DNA of 48,302 nucleotides from Clostridiales bacterium Firm_10 (GTDB lineage Bacteria; Bacillota; Clostridia; Christensenellales; Aristaeellaceae): assembly GCA_001603025.1 (NCBI GenBank), contig LVAP01000116.1, positions 1 through 48,302 on the forward strand. The letters run 5' to 3'. A program made the translations under genes and the position numbers. Below, piece by piece: positions 35,052 to 43,724 of the stretch. A model generated the notes under the pieces. That model saw nothing but the letters and a program-made list of their open reading frames with translations. It was not told the origin of the DNA and searched no databases. Numbering within the stretch: the stretch's first letter is position 1; each line of letters begins with the position of its first letter.

Positions 35052-35783
35052 TCAGTACATTTTCGCCGTGTTTTCAAAGCGCTCGGTGGTGAGGCCGTGG
35101 TCGAGCGCGTACTGCTTGCCCTCGGCGGCCCACACCAGACCGCGCTCCATCAGCACGCCCGCTTCGGGAGATTTGTCGAACACGTCGTCGTGATGGCCCA
35201 GTGAATTGTAGAACACGCGGCCGTTGCCCCAGTATTTCGTCCACACCACGGGCATGTCCACCGGCTTATTGGAGATGTGATAGTAGTGCACCACCGGAAA
35301 GCGCGTGGTGGCCAGCACCTCGATGGCGGGATCCACGTGCAGATAGTAATGCTCGCTGCACACGTCGAAGTCCTCCACGCCCTCCACGATGGGGCTGGAG
35401 CCGCGCCGCACGTTCACGCGGTAATGGATGCCGTCGCCGCCGGGATGGCTCACCCACTGGCCGCCTGTCATGAACTGCCACTCGGTATCCTGGCGGAACG
35501 AATCACACATGCCGCCATGACAGCCCGCCAGGCCGGTGCCCGCGGCCACGGCCCTGGAGATGTTCTGCACCAGGCGGTGGTCGATGGAGCCCATGGTCCA
35601 GCTGGAGACGATCAGATCCAGGCCCATGAGCATGTCCGCGTCTTCCAGCGTATCCAGCGTGTCGGTGATGGTCACATGATACCCGTGCTTCTCCAGCATC
35701 CCCCTGTAGCGGGCGGACACCAGCTTGGGCTCATGGCCGTCCCAGCCGCCCTGGAAGATCAAAACCTTTTTTTCAGTCTCCAT
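35052..35783 (-). CDS. ThuA-domain protein
   Basis: 243 residues, single ThuA-like (class I glutamine amidotransferase-like fold) domain, with VLIFQGGWDGHEP at the start, SSWTMGSID, GLAGCHGGMCDSF (nucleophile-elbow position) and NSLGHHDDVFD near the end. ThuA relatives take part in sugar utilisation, in some cases converting 3-keto sugars. AAGGAGG lies 9 nt before ATG 35783. First gene of a two-gene unit with the Gfo/Idh/MocA oxidoreductase; a joint role in degrading an oxidised sugar is inferred. Confidence 0.85.
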   Translation of the reverse strand: METEKKVLIFQGGWDGHEPKLVSARYRGMLEKHGYHVTITDTLDTLEDADMLMGLDLIVSSWTMGSIDHRLVQNISRAVAAGTGLAGCHGGMCDSFRQDTEWQFMTGGQWVSHPGGDGIHYRVNVRRGSSPIVEGVEDFDVCSEHYYLHVDPAIEVLATTRFPVVHYYHISNKPVDMPVVWTKYWGNGRVFYNSLGHHDDVFDKSPEAGVLMERGLVWAAEGKQYALDHGLTTERFENTAKMY

Positions 35784-35820
35784 GACGATTCGCCTCCTTG
35801 AAAGTATCAGCGTGCCGCGT

Positions 35821-35857
35821 AAAAAAATCCCGCAGTCATTATAACATGACCGCGGGA
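35821..35857 (-). terminator. Terminator of glpP that contains the next promoter's -10
   Basis: On the minus strand a 12-bp stem (35846-35857 with 35828-35839, 11 of 12 paired) with a 6-nt loop is followed by seven T (35821-35827). It ends the glpP transcript and overlaps the promoter at 35838-35867. Confidence 0.85.
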
Positions 35858-35867
35858 CGATTGCCAA
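35838..35867 (-). promoter_or_regulatory. Promoter of the thuA-oxidoreductase unit, embedded in a terminator
   Basis: TTGGCA (35862-35867), an 18-bp spacer and TATAAT (35838-35843) with an upstream TG (extended -10) on the minus strand. The hexamer lies in the loop and arm of the hairpin, so transcripts starting about 35831 contain only part of the stem. Confidence 0.7.
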
Positions 35868-35892
35868 TGTTTTTTTCGGCAGCCCCGAAAGG

Positions 35893-36474
35893 CTATTCCA
35901 GGCCCATCCGCCACAGCGCCCGCTCGCTGGAGGATACCGCCAGCGCGCCCGCGCCGAGGGCCTGCGCCACATCCTTTTCCTCCGTGACCATGCCGCCTGC
36001 AATCACAGGCGGTTCCAGCGTTTCCCGCAGCCGCGTGATGGCCTTGGGCACCAGCCCCGGCAGCACCTCGATCAGATCGGGCGGATTGGCCGCGAGGTGG
36101 CGGATGCCGCCGTTCAGCGAGCTCGAGTCCATGAGGAACAGGCGGTGAATGGTCATCATGCCCTGCCCGGCGGCGGCCTTCAGCAGCTGGGAGCGCGTGG
36201 AGATGAGTCCGTCCGGCCGGAGGGTGCGCGCGCACCATTCTACGGCGGCGGCGTCCCGGCCCAGGCCCTCGCACAGGTCCAGGTGGATGAACACGAACTT
36301 GCCGGCGCAGCGCAGCGCCTGCGTCATTTCCGGCAGGGTCAGGATGGAGCCGCCCAGCAGGAACACGGCCGCCACGCGGCTCTTTGCCGCCTCCGCCGCG
36401 TCCTCCGGCGAGCGCGCCGCGGCAATCACGGGCCGCTGGTGCACGGCCTTCAGAAACTCATCCCTGCGCTCCAT
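35893..36474 (-). CDS. glpP: GlpP-type glycerol-3-phosphate responsive antiterminator
   Basis: 193 residues, normal for GlpP. It contains RPVIAAARSPED, the VFLLGGSI segment, FIHLDLCEGLGRD, STRSQLLKAA and the C-terminal PPVIAGGMVTEEKDV, all characteristic. In Bacillus, GlpP with glycerol-3-phosphate binds leader RNA of glp operons and prevents termination. No glpF, glpK or glpD is present here, so its targets lie elsewhere unless it acts on the adjacent terminator. AGGAGGGG lies about 9 nt upstream. A hairpin (36500-36505 with 36522-36527) in front of it may end the preceding transcript. Confidence 0.92.
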   Translation of the reverse strand: MERRDEFLKAVHQRPVIAAARSPEDAAEAAKSRVAAVFLLGGSILTLPEMTQALRCAGKFVFIHLDLCEGLGRDAAAVEWCARTLRPDGLISTRSQLLKAAAGQGMMTIHRLFLMDSSSLNGGIRHLAANPPDLIEVLPGLVPKAITRLRETLEPPVIAGGMVTEEKDVAQALGAGALAVSSSERALWRMGLE

Positions 36475-36547
36475 CCGCTCAGCCCCTCCTGATAAAGCGA
36501 GGGCCGCCCCGCTGATGGGATGGCCCTGCGCTGATTGCGTCGATGAT

Positions 36548-38596
36548 TTACTTTTCGTTCTCTTCCATCCAGGCGATCAGGTTCATGTTGTACCACTCGA
36601 CGTCGTTCAGGTCCTTCGTGCTGAAGCCGCCGGCCTTGTACCAGGTCTTGGAGCCGAAGTAGGTCTTGAAGGTCTCCTTGGTGAACTTGTAGCCGTGACG
36701 GGCGTAGATCTCGTTGCGGGCATAGGGCCACAGGGCCTTGTCGATGGCGCGGATCTCGCTCTTGGTCAGCTTGGTGGTGCTGGAATTCGGGAAGATGTAC
36801 TGATCCGCGCCGATGGCCTGCGCGGCAGCCGGCAGCTTGGAACTGCCGCCCGAGGAAGAACCGCCGGAAGACGATCCGCCCGAGGGCTTCGGGGGGTTGC
36901 TGTTGGCGAATTCCTTCTCCATGCCCGCAATCAGCTCCATGTTGTACCACTCGACGGAGTTGAGGTCGCCGGTGCTGAAGCCGCCGGGCGTATACCAGCT
37001 CTTGCCGGCGAAGTAGTCGGCGTACTTCTTGGTGTCGAACTTGTAGCCATGGCGCGCGTAGATCTCGTTGCGGGCGTAGGGCCACAGGCTCTTGTCGATG
37101 GAGAGCACGTCGTCGCGGGTGAGCTTGGTCTTGCTGGAATTCGGGAAGATATAGCTGGAGTCGGTGCCGCCGGAGGCCGCGTGGGGCGCGTTCTCCTTGT
37201 TGAGGGCGCTGATGGTGGCGTTGCCCGCGATGCCGTCGGCGGTGAGGCCGGCGCGGCGCTGGAAGGCCTTCACGGCGCTGGCGGTCTTTTGGCCGTAGAC
37301 GCCGTCCGCCTTGCCGCTCAGGTAGCCCAGCTCGATCAGGCGGTTCTGTAGCTTGGTCACCTCTTCGCCGGAGGCGCCGATGGTCATGCTGCCGGCGGCG
37401 GTGTAGCCGGGCCTGGTGGTCGCGGCGGGCGTGCCCGCGGTTTCGGGCGTGGTGGCGGTGGCATCAGTCTCAGTGGTGGCCGGAGTGGTCTCAGTGGTGC
37501 CGGTGGTTTCGTTTCCGGGCACGGTCGCGGGGGTGATGACCTCGCCCTGCGTGCCGTCGCTCACGAAGTTGCCCTGCCACAGCAGCGTGCTCTGGCCGTC
37601 GCCCAGCGAAACGCTGGACAGCTTCGGCGTGGCCAGGTTGTATTCATAGACGATCACTTCGTCGTCCAGGATGGCCATGTAGTTGTAGGGATCGGGCTCG
37701 AAGATCACCACTTCGTTCTCGCCGCCCAGGTCGGAGAGCAGCAGCTGCTTCTCGCGGTAGATCACCAGGCCGGCGTCGGTGGGACGATAGTTCCAGTCAT
37801 ACTCGCTGAGCACGCGGATGGACTGGTTGGTGTTCACGTTCAAGCGATAGAGGCAGCCGTCCAGCCACTCCTGGGTGTCGGTGGTGACGCGATAGCTGTC
37901 GTTCAGGTTGTGGAAATAAATGTAATCGCCGTAGGCATACAGCGCGGAAACGCCCTGGTCGTACTGGCGCATGTCGTTGCTGCCGTCCAGCATCATGCCG
38001 TACAGCCGGCCGCTCTGGCCGGTCACATACTGGCCCGCGTTCAGCACGGAGCTCATCTGATAGGTCGCCACGTCATCGGTGGATTCGTAATACACGATGC
38101 CGTCGGCGATGGTATAGGTGGTCATGGAGCGCTCAGACACCTGGCGGGCGACGCTCTGGGTCAGGTCGATCTCCATCAGGCGGCTGTTGACCAGGCAGTA
38201 CAGCTTGCCGTTATACAGGCTCAGGGAATGGGCGATCTCGCCTTCCGCGAACTCCGCCACGATGAAGCGGGCCCCGTCGGTGCGGCGCATGATAGCCTGG
38301 AACTTGCTGCCGGTATAGCGCAGGTAGTAGATATTGCCGCTCAGGTCAGAGAGAAGATCGTTGACCTGGGGCGCGGTCTCGATCAGCGTGAGCACGCCGC
38401 CCTCCGCCGGCATGGAATACAGCGAGGCGACGCCGTCGCCAGGCAGAATCATGAACAGCTTGCCGCCTGCTTTCGCCGCAAAGGCGCCGAAGCGGGCTTT
38501 GATGCCGCTGTCCGCCGACGCCGCGGGCATCGCCAGCGCCGTCAGGCACAGCGCCAGCGCCAATGCCAGCACAAGCAGTTTCTTCATCAGTTTCAT
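36548..38596 (-). CDS. Secreted protein: propeller-like domain, peptidoglycan-binding domain and two YARHG domains
   Basis: 682 residues. Signal peptide (about 1-28, ending PAASA). Residues about 30-350 form repeated short beta-strand units with YYLRYT/YYEST motifs, like DUF5050 propellers. A Thr-rich linker (about 355-400) precedes a PG_binding_1 domain (MTIGASGEEVTKLQNRLIELGYLSG..., about 402-466). Two YARHG domains (about 480-560 and 600-678), each with EIYARHGYKF and GGFST, are separated by a Gly/Ser linker. It is exported and probably held at the cell wall. Function unknown; YARHG domains often accompany cell-surface proteins of Clostridia. GGAGG lies 8 nt before ATG 38596. Confidence 0.88.
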   Translation of the reverse strand: MKLMKKLLVLALALALCLTALAMPAASADSGIKARFGAFAAKAGGKLFMILPGDGVASLYSMPAEGGVLTLIETAPQVNDLLSDLSGNIYYLRYTGSKFQAIMRRTDGARFIVAEFAEGEIAHSLSLYNGKLYCLVNSRLMEIDLTQSVARQVSERSMTTYTIADGIVYYESTDDVATYQMSSVLNAGQYVTGQSGRLYGMMLDGSNDMRQYDQGVSALYAYGDYIYFHNLNDSYRVTTDTQEWLDGCLYRLNVNTNQSIRVLSEYDWNYRPTDAGLVIYREKQLLLSDLGGENEVVIFEPDPYNYMAILDDEVIVYEYNLATPKLSSVSLGDGQSTLLWQGNFVSDGTQGEVITPATVPGNETTGTTETTPATTETDATATTPETAGTPAATTRPGYTAAGSMTIGASGEEVTKLQNRLIELGYLSGKADGVYGQKTASAVKAFQRRAGLTADGIAGNATISALNKENAPHAASGGTDSSYIFPNSSKTKLTRDDVLSIDKSLWPYARNEIYARHGYKFDTKKYADYFAGKSWYTPGGFSTGDLNSVEWYNMELIAGMEKEFANSNPPKPSGGSSSGGSSSGGSSKLPAAAQAIGADQYIFPNSSTTKLTKSEIRAIDKALWPYARNEIYARHGYKFTKETFKTYFGSKTWYKAGGFSTKDLNDVEWYNMNLIAWMEENEK
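36563..37154 (-). repeat. Tandem YARHG-domain duplication
   Basis: Two units of about 236 bp, 36917-37154 (first domain) and 36563-36798 (second), share long DNA identity, for example across the WPYARNEIYARHGYKF coding region. They are separated by a 118-bp Gly/Ser-coding spacer with GGSSS repeats. Confidence 0.85.
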
Positions 38597-38658
38597 ACAG
38601 AAAACCTCCCAACACGTTCAAACGCGAACAGAATTTTCATTGTATTCTTTCTGACGCA

Positions 38659-38687
38659 ATTTTACAGGAAAAGTTGCCGCTCGTCAA
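38659..38687 (-). promoter_or_regulatory. Promoter of the YARHG protein gene
   Basis: TTGACG (38682-38687), a 17-bp spacer and TAAAAT (38659-38664) on the minus strand, about 55 nt before the start codon. Confidence 0.7.
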
Positions 38688-38775
38688 TATATTCCGGCCA
38701 CATTTAACCGTAGCGCATATAAAACGCTTTTCCTCAAAAAGCGGGCGGATGCCGCAATCCCCTTGCAGAGCCCGT

Positions 38776-39576
38776 TTACAGCACCCAATGGATGAATTTC
38801 AGCACGTCCATCCAGTCCTCCGATTCGTACACGGCCGTGTACGGCCCCGTCTGCCGGCATCCCGGATAGAACGCCGCGCCGCGCGCCCGGCTGTGCTCGC
38901 GCCAGCGCACCTCAAGCTCAAAGCGCTCCGGCATGGGAAACAGGTTTTTGCTGAAATCGCCCTTTGCCGCGCCTTCAACGGCCTCGCGGATGCGCCTTAC
39001 AGCCAAGTTTGGATGGATGGACACCGAGCCGCTGCCCACGCCTTCGATCACCGGCACGGTCACGACGCCGGGAAGGATGCCGCGGATCCAGTCGCACAGC
39101 CCCCTGTCGCCCGTGACCGCCACCACCGGCACGTTCACATAGCTGGCGGTAAGGCAGTTGATCATCAGCTCGGGGCAGAGCTCGCCGTTGAGCTTCACAT
39201 ACACGTTCCGCGTGTTCATGGTGTGGGAGAGCGGGTTGGTATCCATGCCCGCCGCCGAGTGGTAGCCGGTGAACACCGCGCCGGAATAGCTTTCGTCGAT
39301 GCCGCTCATCATGCTGAACGGATGGCGCTCCCAGTTGCGGAAAATGCGCGCCTGCTCCGGCAGCATTTCGGGGTTGATGTTGCGCGCCGAGTCATGCGCG
39401 TCGCGCACCAGGATATCCTCCGCGCCGGCCGCGATGAGTCCCTCGCAGGCGGCCGCCACCTCGCGGCTCATCTGGCGCGCGAAGTAATCGTAGCGCCTCT
39501 CCCCCGCCTCGGTCTCGTCCCAGCAGACGATGCCGCAGGTACCCTCGATGTCGGCGGACAGATAGAACTTCTTCAT
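38776..39576 (-). CDS. dppA: DppA-like D-aminopeptidase (M55 family)
   Basis: 266 residues, typical length. M55 metallopeptidase with metal ligands in SADIEG (Asp9, Glu11), RDAHDS (His61) and GYHSAAG (His106), and the nucleophile-region His118 (PLSHTM). The family releases D-amino acids such as D-Ala from peptides and is a decameric cytoplasmic enzyme in Bacillus, where it helps salvage cell-wall peptides. It is not next to a dpp transporter here. Adjacent genes encode a cell-wall-binding protein and, upstream, the carB-dapF fusion, so peptidoglycan turnover is a plausible shared theme (inference). GAGGG lies 7 nt before the ATG at 39576. Confidence 0.9.
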   Translation of the reverse strand: MKKFYLSADIEGTCGIVCWDETEAGERRYDYFARQMSREVAAACEGLIAAGAEDILVRDAHDSARNINPEMLPEQARIFRNWERHPFSMMSGIDESYSGAVFTGYHSAAGMDTNPLSHTMNTRNVYVKLNGELCPELMINCLTASYVNVPVVAVTGDRGLCDWIRGILPGVVTVPVIEGVGSGSVSIHPNLAVRRIREAVEGAAKGDFSKNLFPMPERFELEVRWREHSRARGAAFYPGCRQTGPYTAVYESEDWMDVLKFIHWVL

Positions 39577-39608
39577 GCGAACACCCTCATATCTTTTTGG
39601 TTTGGTTC

Positions 39609-39637
39609 AGTATTGCACATTCTCCCGGAAAAGTCAA
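39609..39637 (-). promoter_or_regulatory. Promoter of the dppA-like gene
   Basis: TTGACT (39632-39637), a 17-bp spacer and AATACT (39609-39614). The -35 begins directly after the terminator hairpin of the upstream operon. Confidence 0.5.
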
Positions 39638-39638
39638 G

Positions 39639-39664
39639 GAGCCTTCCCCTCTGCGGGAAGGCTC
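39639..39664 (-). terminator. Terminator of the carA-carB/dapF operon
   Basis: A 10-bp perfect stem (39655-39664 with 39639-39648) with a 6-nt loop, 34 bp after the stop codon, followed by CCTTGACTTTTCC on the minus strand. The T-tract is interrupted because it also supplies the next -35. Confidence 0.65.
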
Positions 39665-39698
39665 AGGGCATTGACGCACTGCGTTTGCCAATGCAGGG

Positions 39699-42600
39699 TC
39701 AGTACTCAAGCTCGCCCTCGTAAACCAGGGCGGTCTTGCCGGTGAGGGTGACGCGGCCGTCCGTGTAATTGACGATCAGGTTGCCGCCCGGCACCTGCAC
39801 GGTGATGTCCGCGCCGCGCCGGCACAGCCCGTTTTCGACCGCGGCCACCACCGCCGCGCAGGCGCCGGTGCCGCAGGCCATGGTTTCGCCGTTGCCGCGC
39901 TCATAGCAGCGCATGCGGATCGTGGTCTCGTTGACCACGCGCACAAATTCTGTGTTCACGCGCTCCGGGAATACCGGCGCGTTCTCAAACACCGGGCCCA
40001 GCCGCTCGAGGTTCAGGCTGTCCACCTGCCCGGTGAACACCACGCAGTGCGGGTTGCCCACGGACACGCAGGTGATGTTGTACTCCGTGCTGCCAATCTC
40101 CACCGGCATGTCGATGATGGTTTCAAAGGGCAGCGTGCAGGGCAGGTCCTTCGCGCGCAGCGACACCCTGCCCATGTCCACGGTGGCCGAGGTGACCTTG
40201 CCGTAGCGGGTGTGCAGCGCGATGGACTTCACGCCGCTGGCGGTCTCCACGGTGACGGATGTTCCATCAGCCATGTGCTTGTCGTAGAGGTATTTGGCCA
40301 CGCAGCGGATGCCGTTGCCGCCCATCAGGCCTTCCGAACCGTCGCGGTTGAACAGGCGCATCTTCGCGTCCGCCTTGTCGGAGCGCTCGATCAGCACCAG
40401 CCCGTCCGCGCCCACGCCGAAGTGCGGCTCGCACAGCTTCACGCTCATGGCCTCGGGGCAGGTGATGCTGCCGTCGAAGTTATTCACGTAAATGTAGTCG
40501 TTTCCGGCGGCCTGCATCTTGGAGAAATGCAGGACCTGCCGACCCGCGCGCATGTGGTTGATGTCCACCAGCTCGGTGTTGTGCTGGTTGTAGCGGCTGG
40601 TGATGATGTCGGCCAGGGCATCGGCGGTGTCCAGTGAGGTGAGGCAGGGAATGCCCAGCAGCAGCGCCTTGCGGTGCAGACGGATGTAATCCTCGACGGT
40701 GTCGTCGCGCAGCGCGCCGGTGTAGATCGCATAGTTGACCGCGCCGCTCTCCAGCAGGCGGAACAGGTCGTCGCTCTCGCGCACGCCGGCCACCACGGTC
40801 ACCTGGATGCCCAGCGTGCGGATGACCTCCGCCGTGCCCGAGGAGGCGTAGATGGCGATGTGCAGGTCGTTGAACTTGCGTGCCAGGCGGATGATCTCGC
40901 CGTAGTCGTAGTCGTCCACGGAGATGTACACGCCCGCCTGCTCGCCGTGGCGCGGCATGCGGAAGCCGGCGCTGGTGAGGCCCTTGAACAGCGCCTCGCT
41001 CATGTTCTCGCCCAGGCCCAGCACCTCGCCGGTGGATTTCATCTCCGGGCCGAGGTAGGCGTTGACGTCGGTCAGCTTCTCGAAGGAGAACACCGGCACC
41101 TTCACCGCGCAGTAGGGCGGGGTCCTGTAAAGGCCGGTGCCGTAGCCCAGGTCCTTCAGCTTCTGCCCCACCATCACGCGGGAGGCGACGTCCACCATGG
41201 GCACGCCCGTCACCTTGCTGATGTAGGGAATGGTGCGGGAGGCGCGCGGGTTGACCTCGATCACGTACAGCTCGCCCTGCCAGATGAGATACTGGATGTT
41301 CACCAGGCCCCTGGTGCCCAGCGCCAGCGCCAGGTTTTCAGAGCTCTCGCAGATGGTTTCCACCATCCTGTCCTCGATGTTGAAGGGCGGATACACGGCG
41401 ATGGAGTCGCCCGAGTGAATGCCCGCCCGCTCCACGTGCTGCATGATGCCGGGGATGAGCACGTCCTGCCCGTCGGAGATGACATCCACCTCCAGCTCGG
41501 TGCCGGGCATGTATTTGTCGATCAGCACGGGGTTTTCTATGCCGCCGGCCAGGATGCGCGCCATGTAGCGGCGCACGTCCTGCTCCTCGTGGGCGATGGT
41601 CATGTTCTGGCCGCCGATGACGTAGCTGGGCCGCAGCAGCACCGGATAGCCCAGCGTCTCGGCGGCGTGCAGCGCCTCTTCCATGGTGCGCACGCCCATG
41701 CCCTTGGGCCGGCGGATGGCGAATTTCTCCAGCAGCGCGTCGAAGCGCTCGCGGTCTTCCGCCACGTCGATGCCCTCCGCGGAGGTACCCAGGATCTTCA
41801 CGCCCTGCCGGTCGAGGAACTGCGTGAGCTTGATGGCCGTCTGCCCGCCAAAGGCCACCACCACGCCCACCGGCTTCTCCACGTCGATGATGCGCATCAC
41901 GTCTTCCTCGGTGAGGGGCTCGAAGTACAGGCGGTCGGCGGTGTCGTAGTCGGTGGAAACGGTTTCGGGATTGTTGTTGATGATCACCACGTCGTAGCCC
42001 AGCTCCTTGAGCGTCCACACGCAGTGCACGGAGGAATAGTCAAACTCGATGCCCTGCCCGATGCGGATGGGGCCGGAACCCAGCACGATGACCGTGGGCT
42101 TGCCGGAGCGCCGGAAGGCGCGGGCCTCGCAGTCGGCGTCGAAGGTAGAATAGAAGTAAGGCGTTTCGGCGTCAAACTCCGCGCCGCAGGTGTCCACCAT
42201 CTTGAAAGAGGAACGGATGGAGGGCAGCGTCTGCGCGCCGGAAATGCGGCGGATGGCCCTGTCCGGATAGCCCAGGCGCTTGGCTTCTGCGTAAAGCTCC
42301 TCCGTCAGGCCGGCGGCCAGCCGGGTTTCGAAATCCGCCAGGTGCTTGATCTTCGCCAGGAACCACCGGTCGATTTTGGTGATCTCGTAGATGCGGTCGA
42401 TCGAAACGCCCTTCCGGATGGCCTCGAACACGGTGAAAAGCCGGTGGTCGTCCGCGATTTCCAGCCGCTTTTCGACGGGAACGTCGCCGTCATAGGGCAT
42501 GTCCAGCGTATCCTGTTTGATCTCCGCGCCGCGCACGGCCTTCATCAGCGCCATCTCGAAGAAGGGCGCGATGGCCATGACCTCGCCGGTGGCCTTCATC

Positions 42601-43724
42601 TGGGTGCCCAGCCTGCGGCTGGCGCCGGCGAACTTGTCGAAGGGCCACTTGGGCAGCTTTACCACCACGTAGTCCACCGTCGGCTCGAAGCAGGCGCAGG
42701 TCTTGCCTGTGACCTCGTTTTTGATCTCGTCCAGCGTGTAGCCCAGCGCGATCTGCGCCGTCACCTTGGCGATGGGATAACCCGTGGCCTTGCTGGCCAG
42801 CGCCGAGGAGCGCGACACGCGCGGGTTGACCTCGATCACGGCGTATTCAAAGCTGTTCGGATCCAGCGCGAACTGGCAGTTGCAGCCGCCCATGATGCCC
42901 AGGGCCTCAATGATGTTCAGCGAAGCGCTGCGCAGCATCTGATACTCCCTGTCCGACAGCGTGAGCGCCGGCGCCACCACGATGGAATCGCCCGTGTGGA
43001 TGCCCACGGGATCCACGTTCTCCATGCTGCACACGGCGATGACGTTGCCGGTGGCGTCCCGCATGACCTCGAACTCGATTTCCTTCCAGCCGGCGATGTA
43101 CTTCTCGATCAGCACCTGCGTGATGGGCGACATGTCCAGGCCGGTCCGCGCGATCTCCCGCAGCGCCTCCGGATCATAGGCCACGCCGCCGCCCGCGCCG
43201 CCCAGCGTGAAGGCGGGCCGCACGATCACGGGATAGCCGATCCGGTCCGCCACGGCCAGCGCCGCGTCCACGTCGCCCGCGATGTCCGAGGGGATCACCG
43301 GCTCGCCGATGGATTCCATGGTGTCCTTGAACAGCTGCCTGTCCTCGGCCTTGCAGATGGCCTCCGCGTTGGTGCCGATGAGCTTCACCCCATGGCTCTG
43401 CAGGAAGCCTTCCTTGTCGAGCTGCATGGCGATGGTCAGGCCGGTCTGTCCGCCCAGGCCGGCCAGCATGCTGTCCGGCTTTTCCTTTTCGATGATGCGC
43501 TTGACCGTTTCGGCGGTGAGGGGCTCCAGGTAGATTTCGTCCGCCAGCGCCTTATCGGTCATGATGGTGGCCGGATTGGAGTTCACCAGCACCACGTTCA
43601 CGCCCGCCTTCTTGAGCACGCGGCAGGCCTGCGCGCCGGCGTAGTCGAACTCGGCAGCCTGGCCGATGACGATGGGACCGGAGCCGATCATGAGCACCTT
43701 TTTGATGTCTTTATTCAGCGGCAT
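39699..43724 (-). CDS. carB-dapF: Carbamoyl-phosphate synthase large subunit fused to diaminopimelate epimerase
   Basis: A single 1341-residue frame. Residues 1 to about 1062 are CarB: two ATP-grasp halves (GSGPIVIGQAAEFDYAG at 15-31, GSGPIRIGQGIEFDYSS at 549-565, ENPR-type NPRVSRSS and NPRASRT) and a regulatory domain (about 935-1055) that is divergent, lacking the usual NTPTG-like effector motif. Residues from about 1064 are a complete DapF: HFSKMQAAGND, the catalytic Cys1141 (GNGIRC) and Cys1284 (ACGTGA), ending GELEY. DapF converts LL- to meso-diaminopimelate for lysine and peptidoglycan; CarB makes carbamoyl phosphate for pyrimidines and arginine. AGGAGG is 7 nt before the ATG; it overlaps carA by 14 bp. 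An internal ATG at residue 1058 could allow a separate DapF. Confidence 0.95.
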   Translation of the reverse strand: MPLNKDIKKVLMIGSGPIVIGQAAEFDYAGAQACRVLKKAGVNVVLVNSNPATIMTDKALADEIYLEPLTAETVKRIIEKEKPDSMLAGLGGQTGLTIAMQLDKEGFLQSHGVKLIGTNAEAICKAEDRQLFKDTMESIGEPVIPSDIAGDVDAALAVADRIGYPVIVRPAFTLGGAGGGVAYDPEALREIARTGLDMSPITQVLIEKYIAGWKEIEFEVMRDATGNVIAVCSMENVDPVGIHTGDSIVVAPALTLSDREYQMLRSASLNIIEALGIMGGCNCQFALDPNSFEYAVIEVNPRVSRSSALASKATGYPIAKVTAQIALGYTLDEIKNEVTGKTCACFEPTVDYVVVKLPKWPFDKFAGASRRLGTQMKATGEVMAIAPFFEMALMKAVRGAEIKQDTLDMPYDGDVPVEKRLEIADDHRLFTVFEAIRKGVSIDRIYEITKIDRWFLAKIKHLADFETRLAAGLTEELYAEAKRLGYPDRAIRRISGAQTLPSIRSSFKMVDTCGAEFDAETPYFYSTFDADCEARAFRRSGKPTVIVLGSGPIRIGQGIEFDYSSVHCVWTLKELGYDVVIINNNPETVSTDYDTADRLYFEPLTEEDVMRIIDVEKPVGVVVAFGGQTAIKLTQFLDRQGVKILGTSAEGIDVAEDRERFDALLEKFAIRRPKGMGVRTMEEALHAAETLGYPVLLRPSYVIGGQNMTIAHEEQDVRRYMARILAGGIENPVLIDKYMPGTELEVDVISDGQDVLIPGIMQHVERAGIHSGDSIAVYPPFNIEDRMVETICESSENLALALGTRGLVNIQYLIWQGELYVIEVNPRASRTIPYISKVTGVPMVDVASRVMVGQKLKDLGYGTGLYRTPPYCAVKVPVFSFEKLTDVNAYLGPEMKSTGEVLGLGENMSEALFKGLTSAGFRMPRHGEQAGVYISVDDYDYGEIIRLARKFNDLHIAIYASSGTAEVIRTLGIQVTVVAGVRESDDLFRLLESGAVNYAIYTGALRDDTVEDYIRLHRKALLLGIPCLTSLDTADALADIITSRYNQHNTELVDINHMRAGRQVLHFSKMQAAGNDYIYVNNFDGSITCPEAMSVKLCEPHFGVGADGLVLIERSDKADAKMRLFNRDGSEGLMGGNGIRCVAKYLYDKHMADGTSVTVETASGVKSIALHTRYGKVTSATVDMGRVSLRAKDLPCTLPFETIIDMPVEIGSTEYNITCVSVGNPHCVVFTGQVDSLNLERLGPVFENAPVFPERVNTEFVRVVNETTIRMRCYERGNGETMACGTGACAAVVAAVENGLCRRGADITVQVPGGNLIVNYTDGRVTLTGKTALVYEGELEY

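Noticed and set aside
36563-37154. CRISPR-like or mobile repeat
   Set aside because: Two long coding repeats within one gene, explained by domain duplication; no short spaced repeats were seen anywhere.
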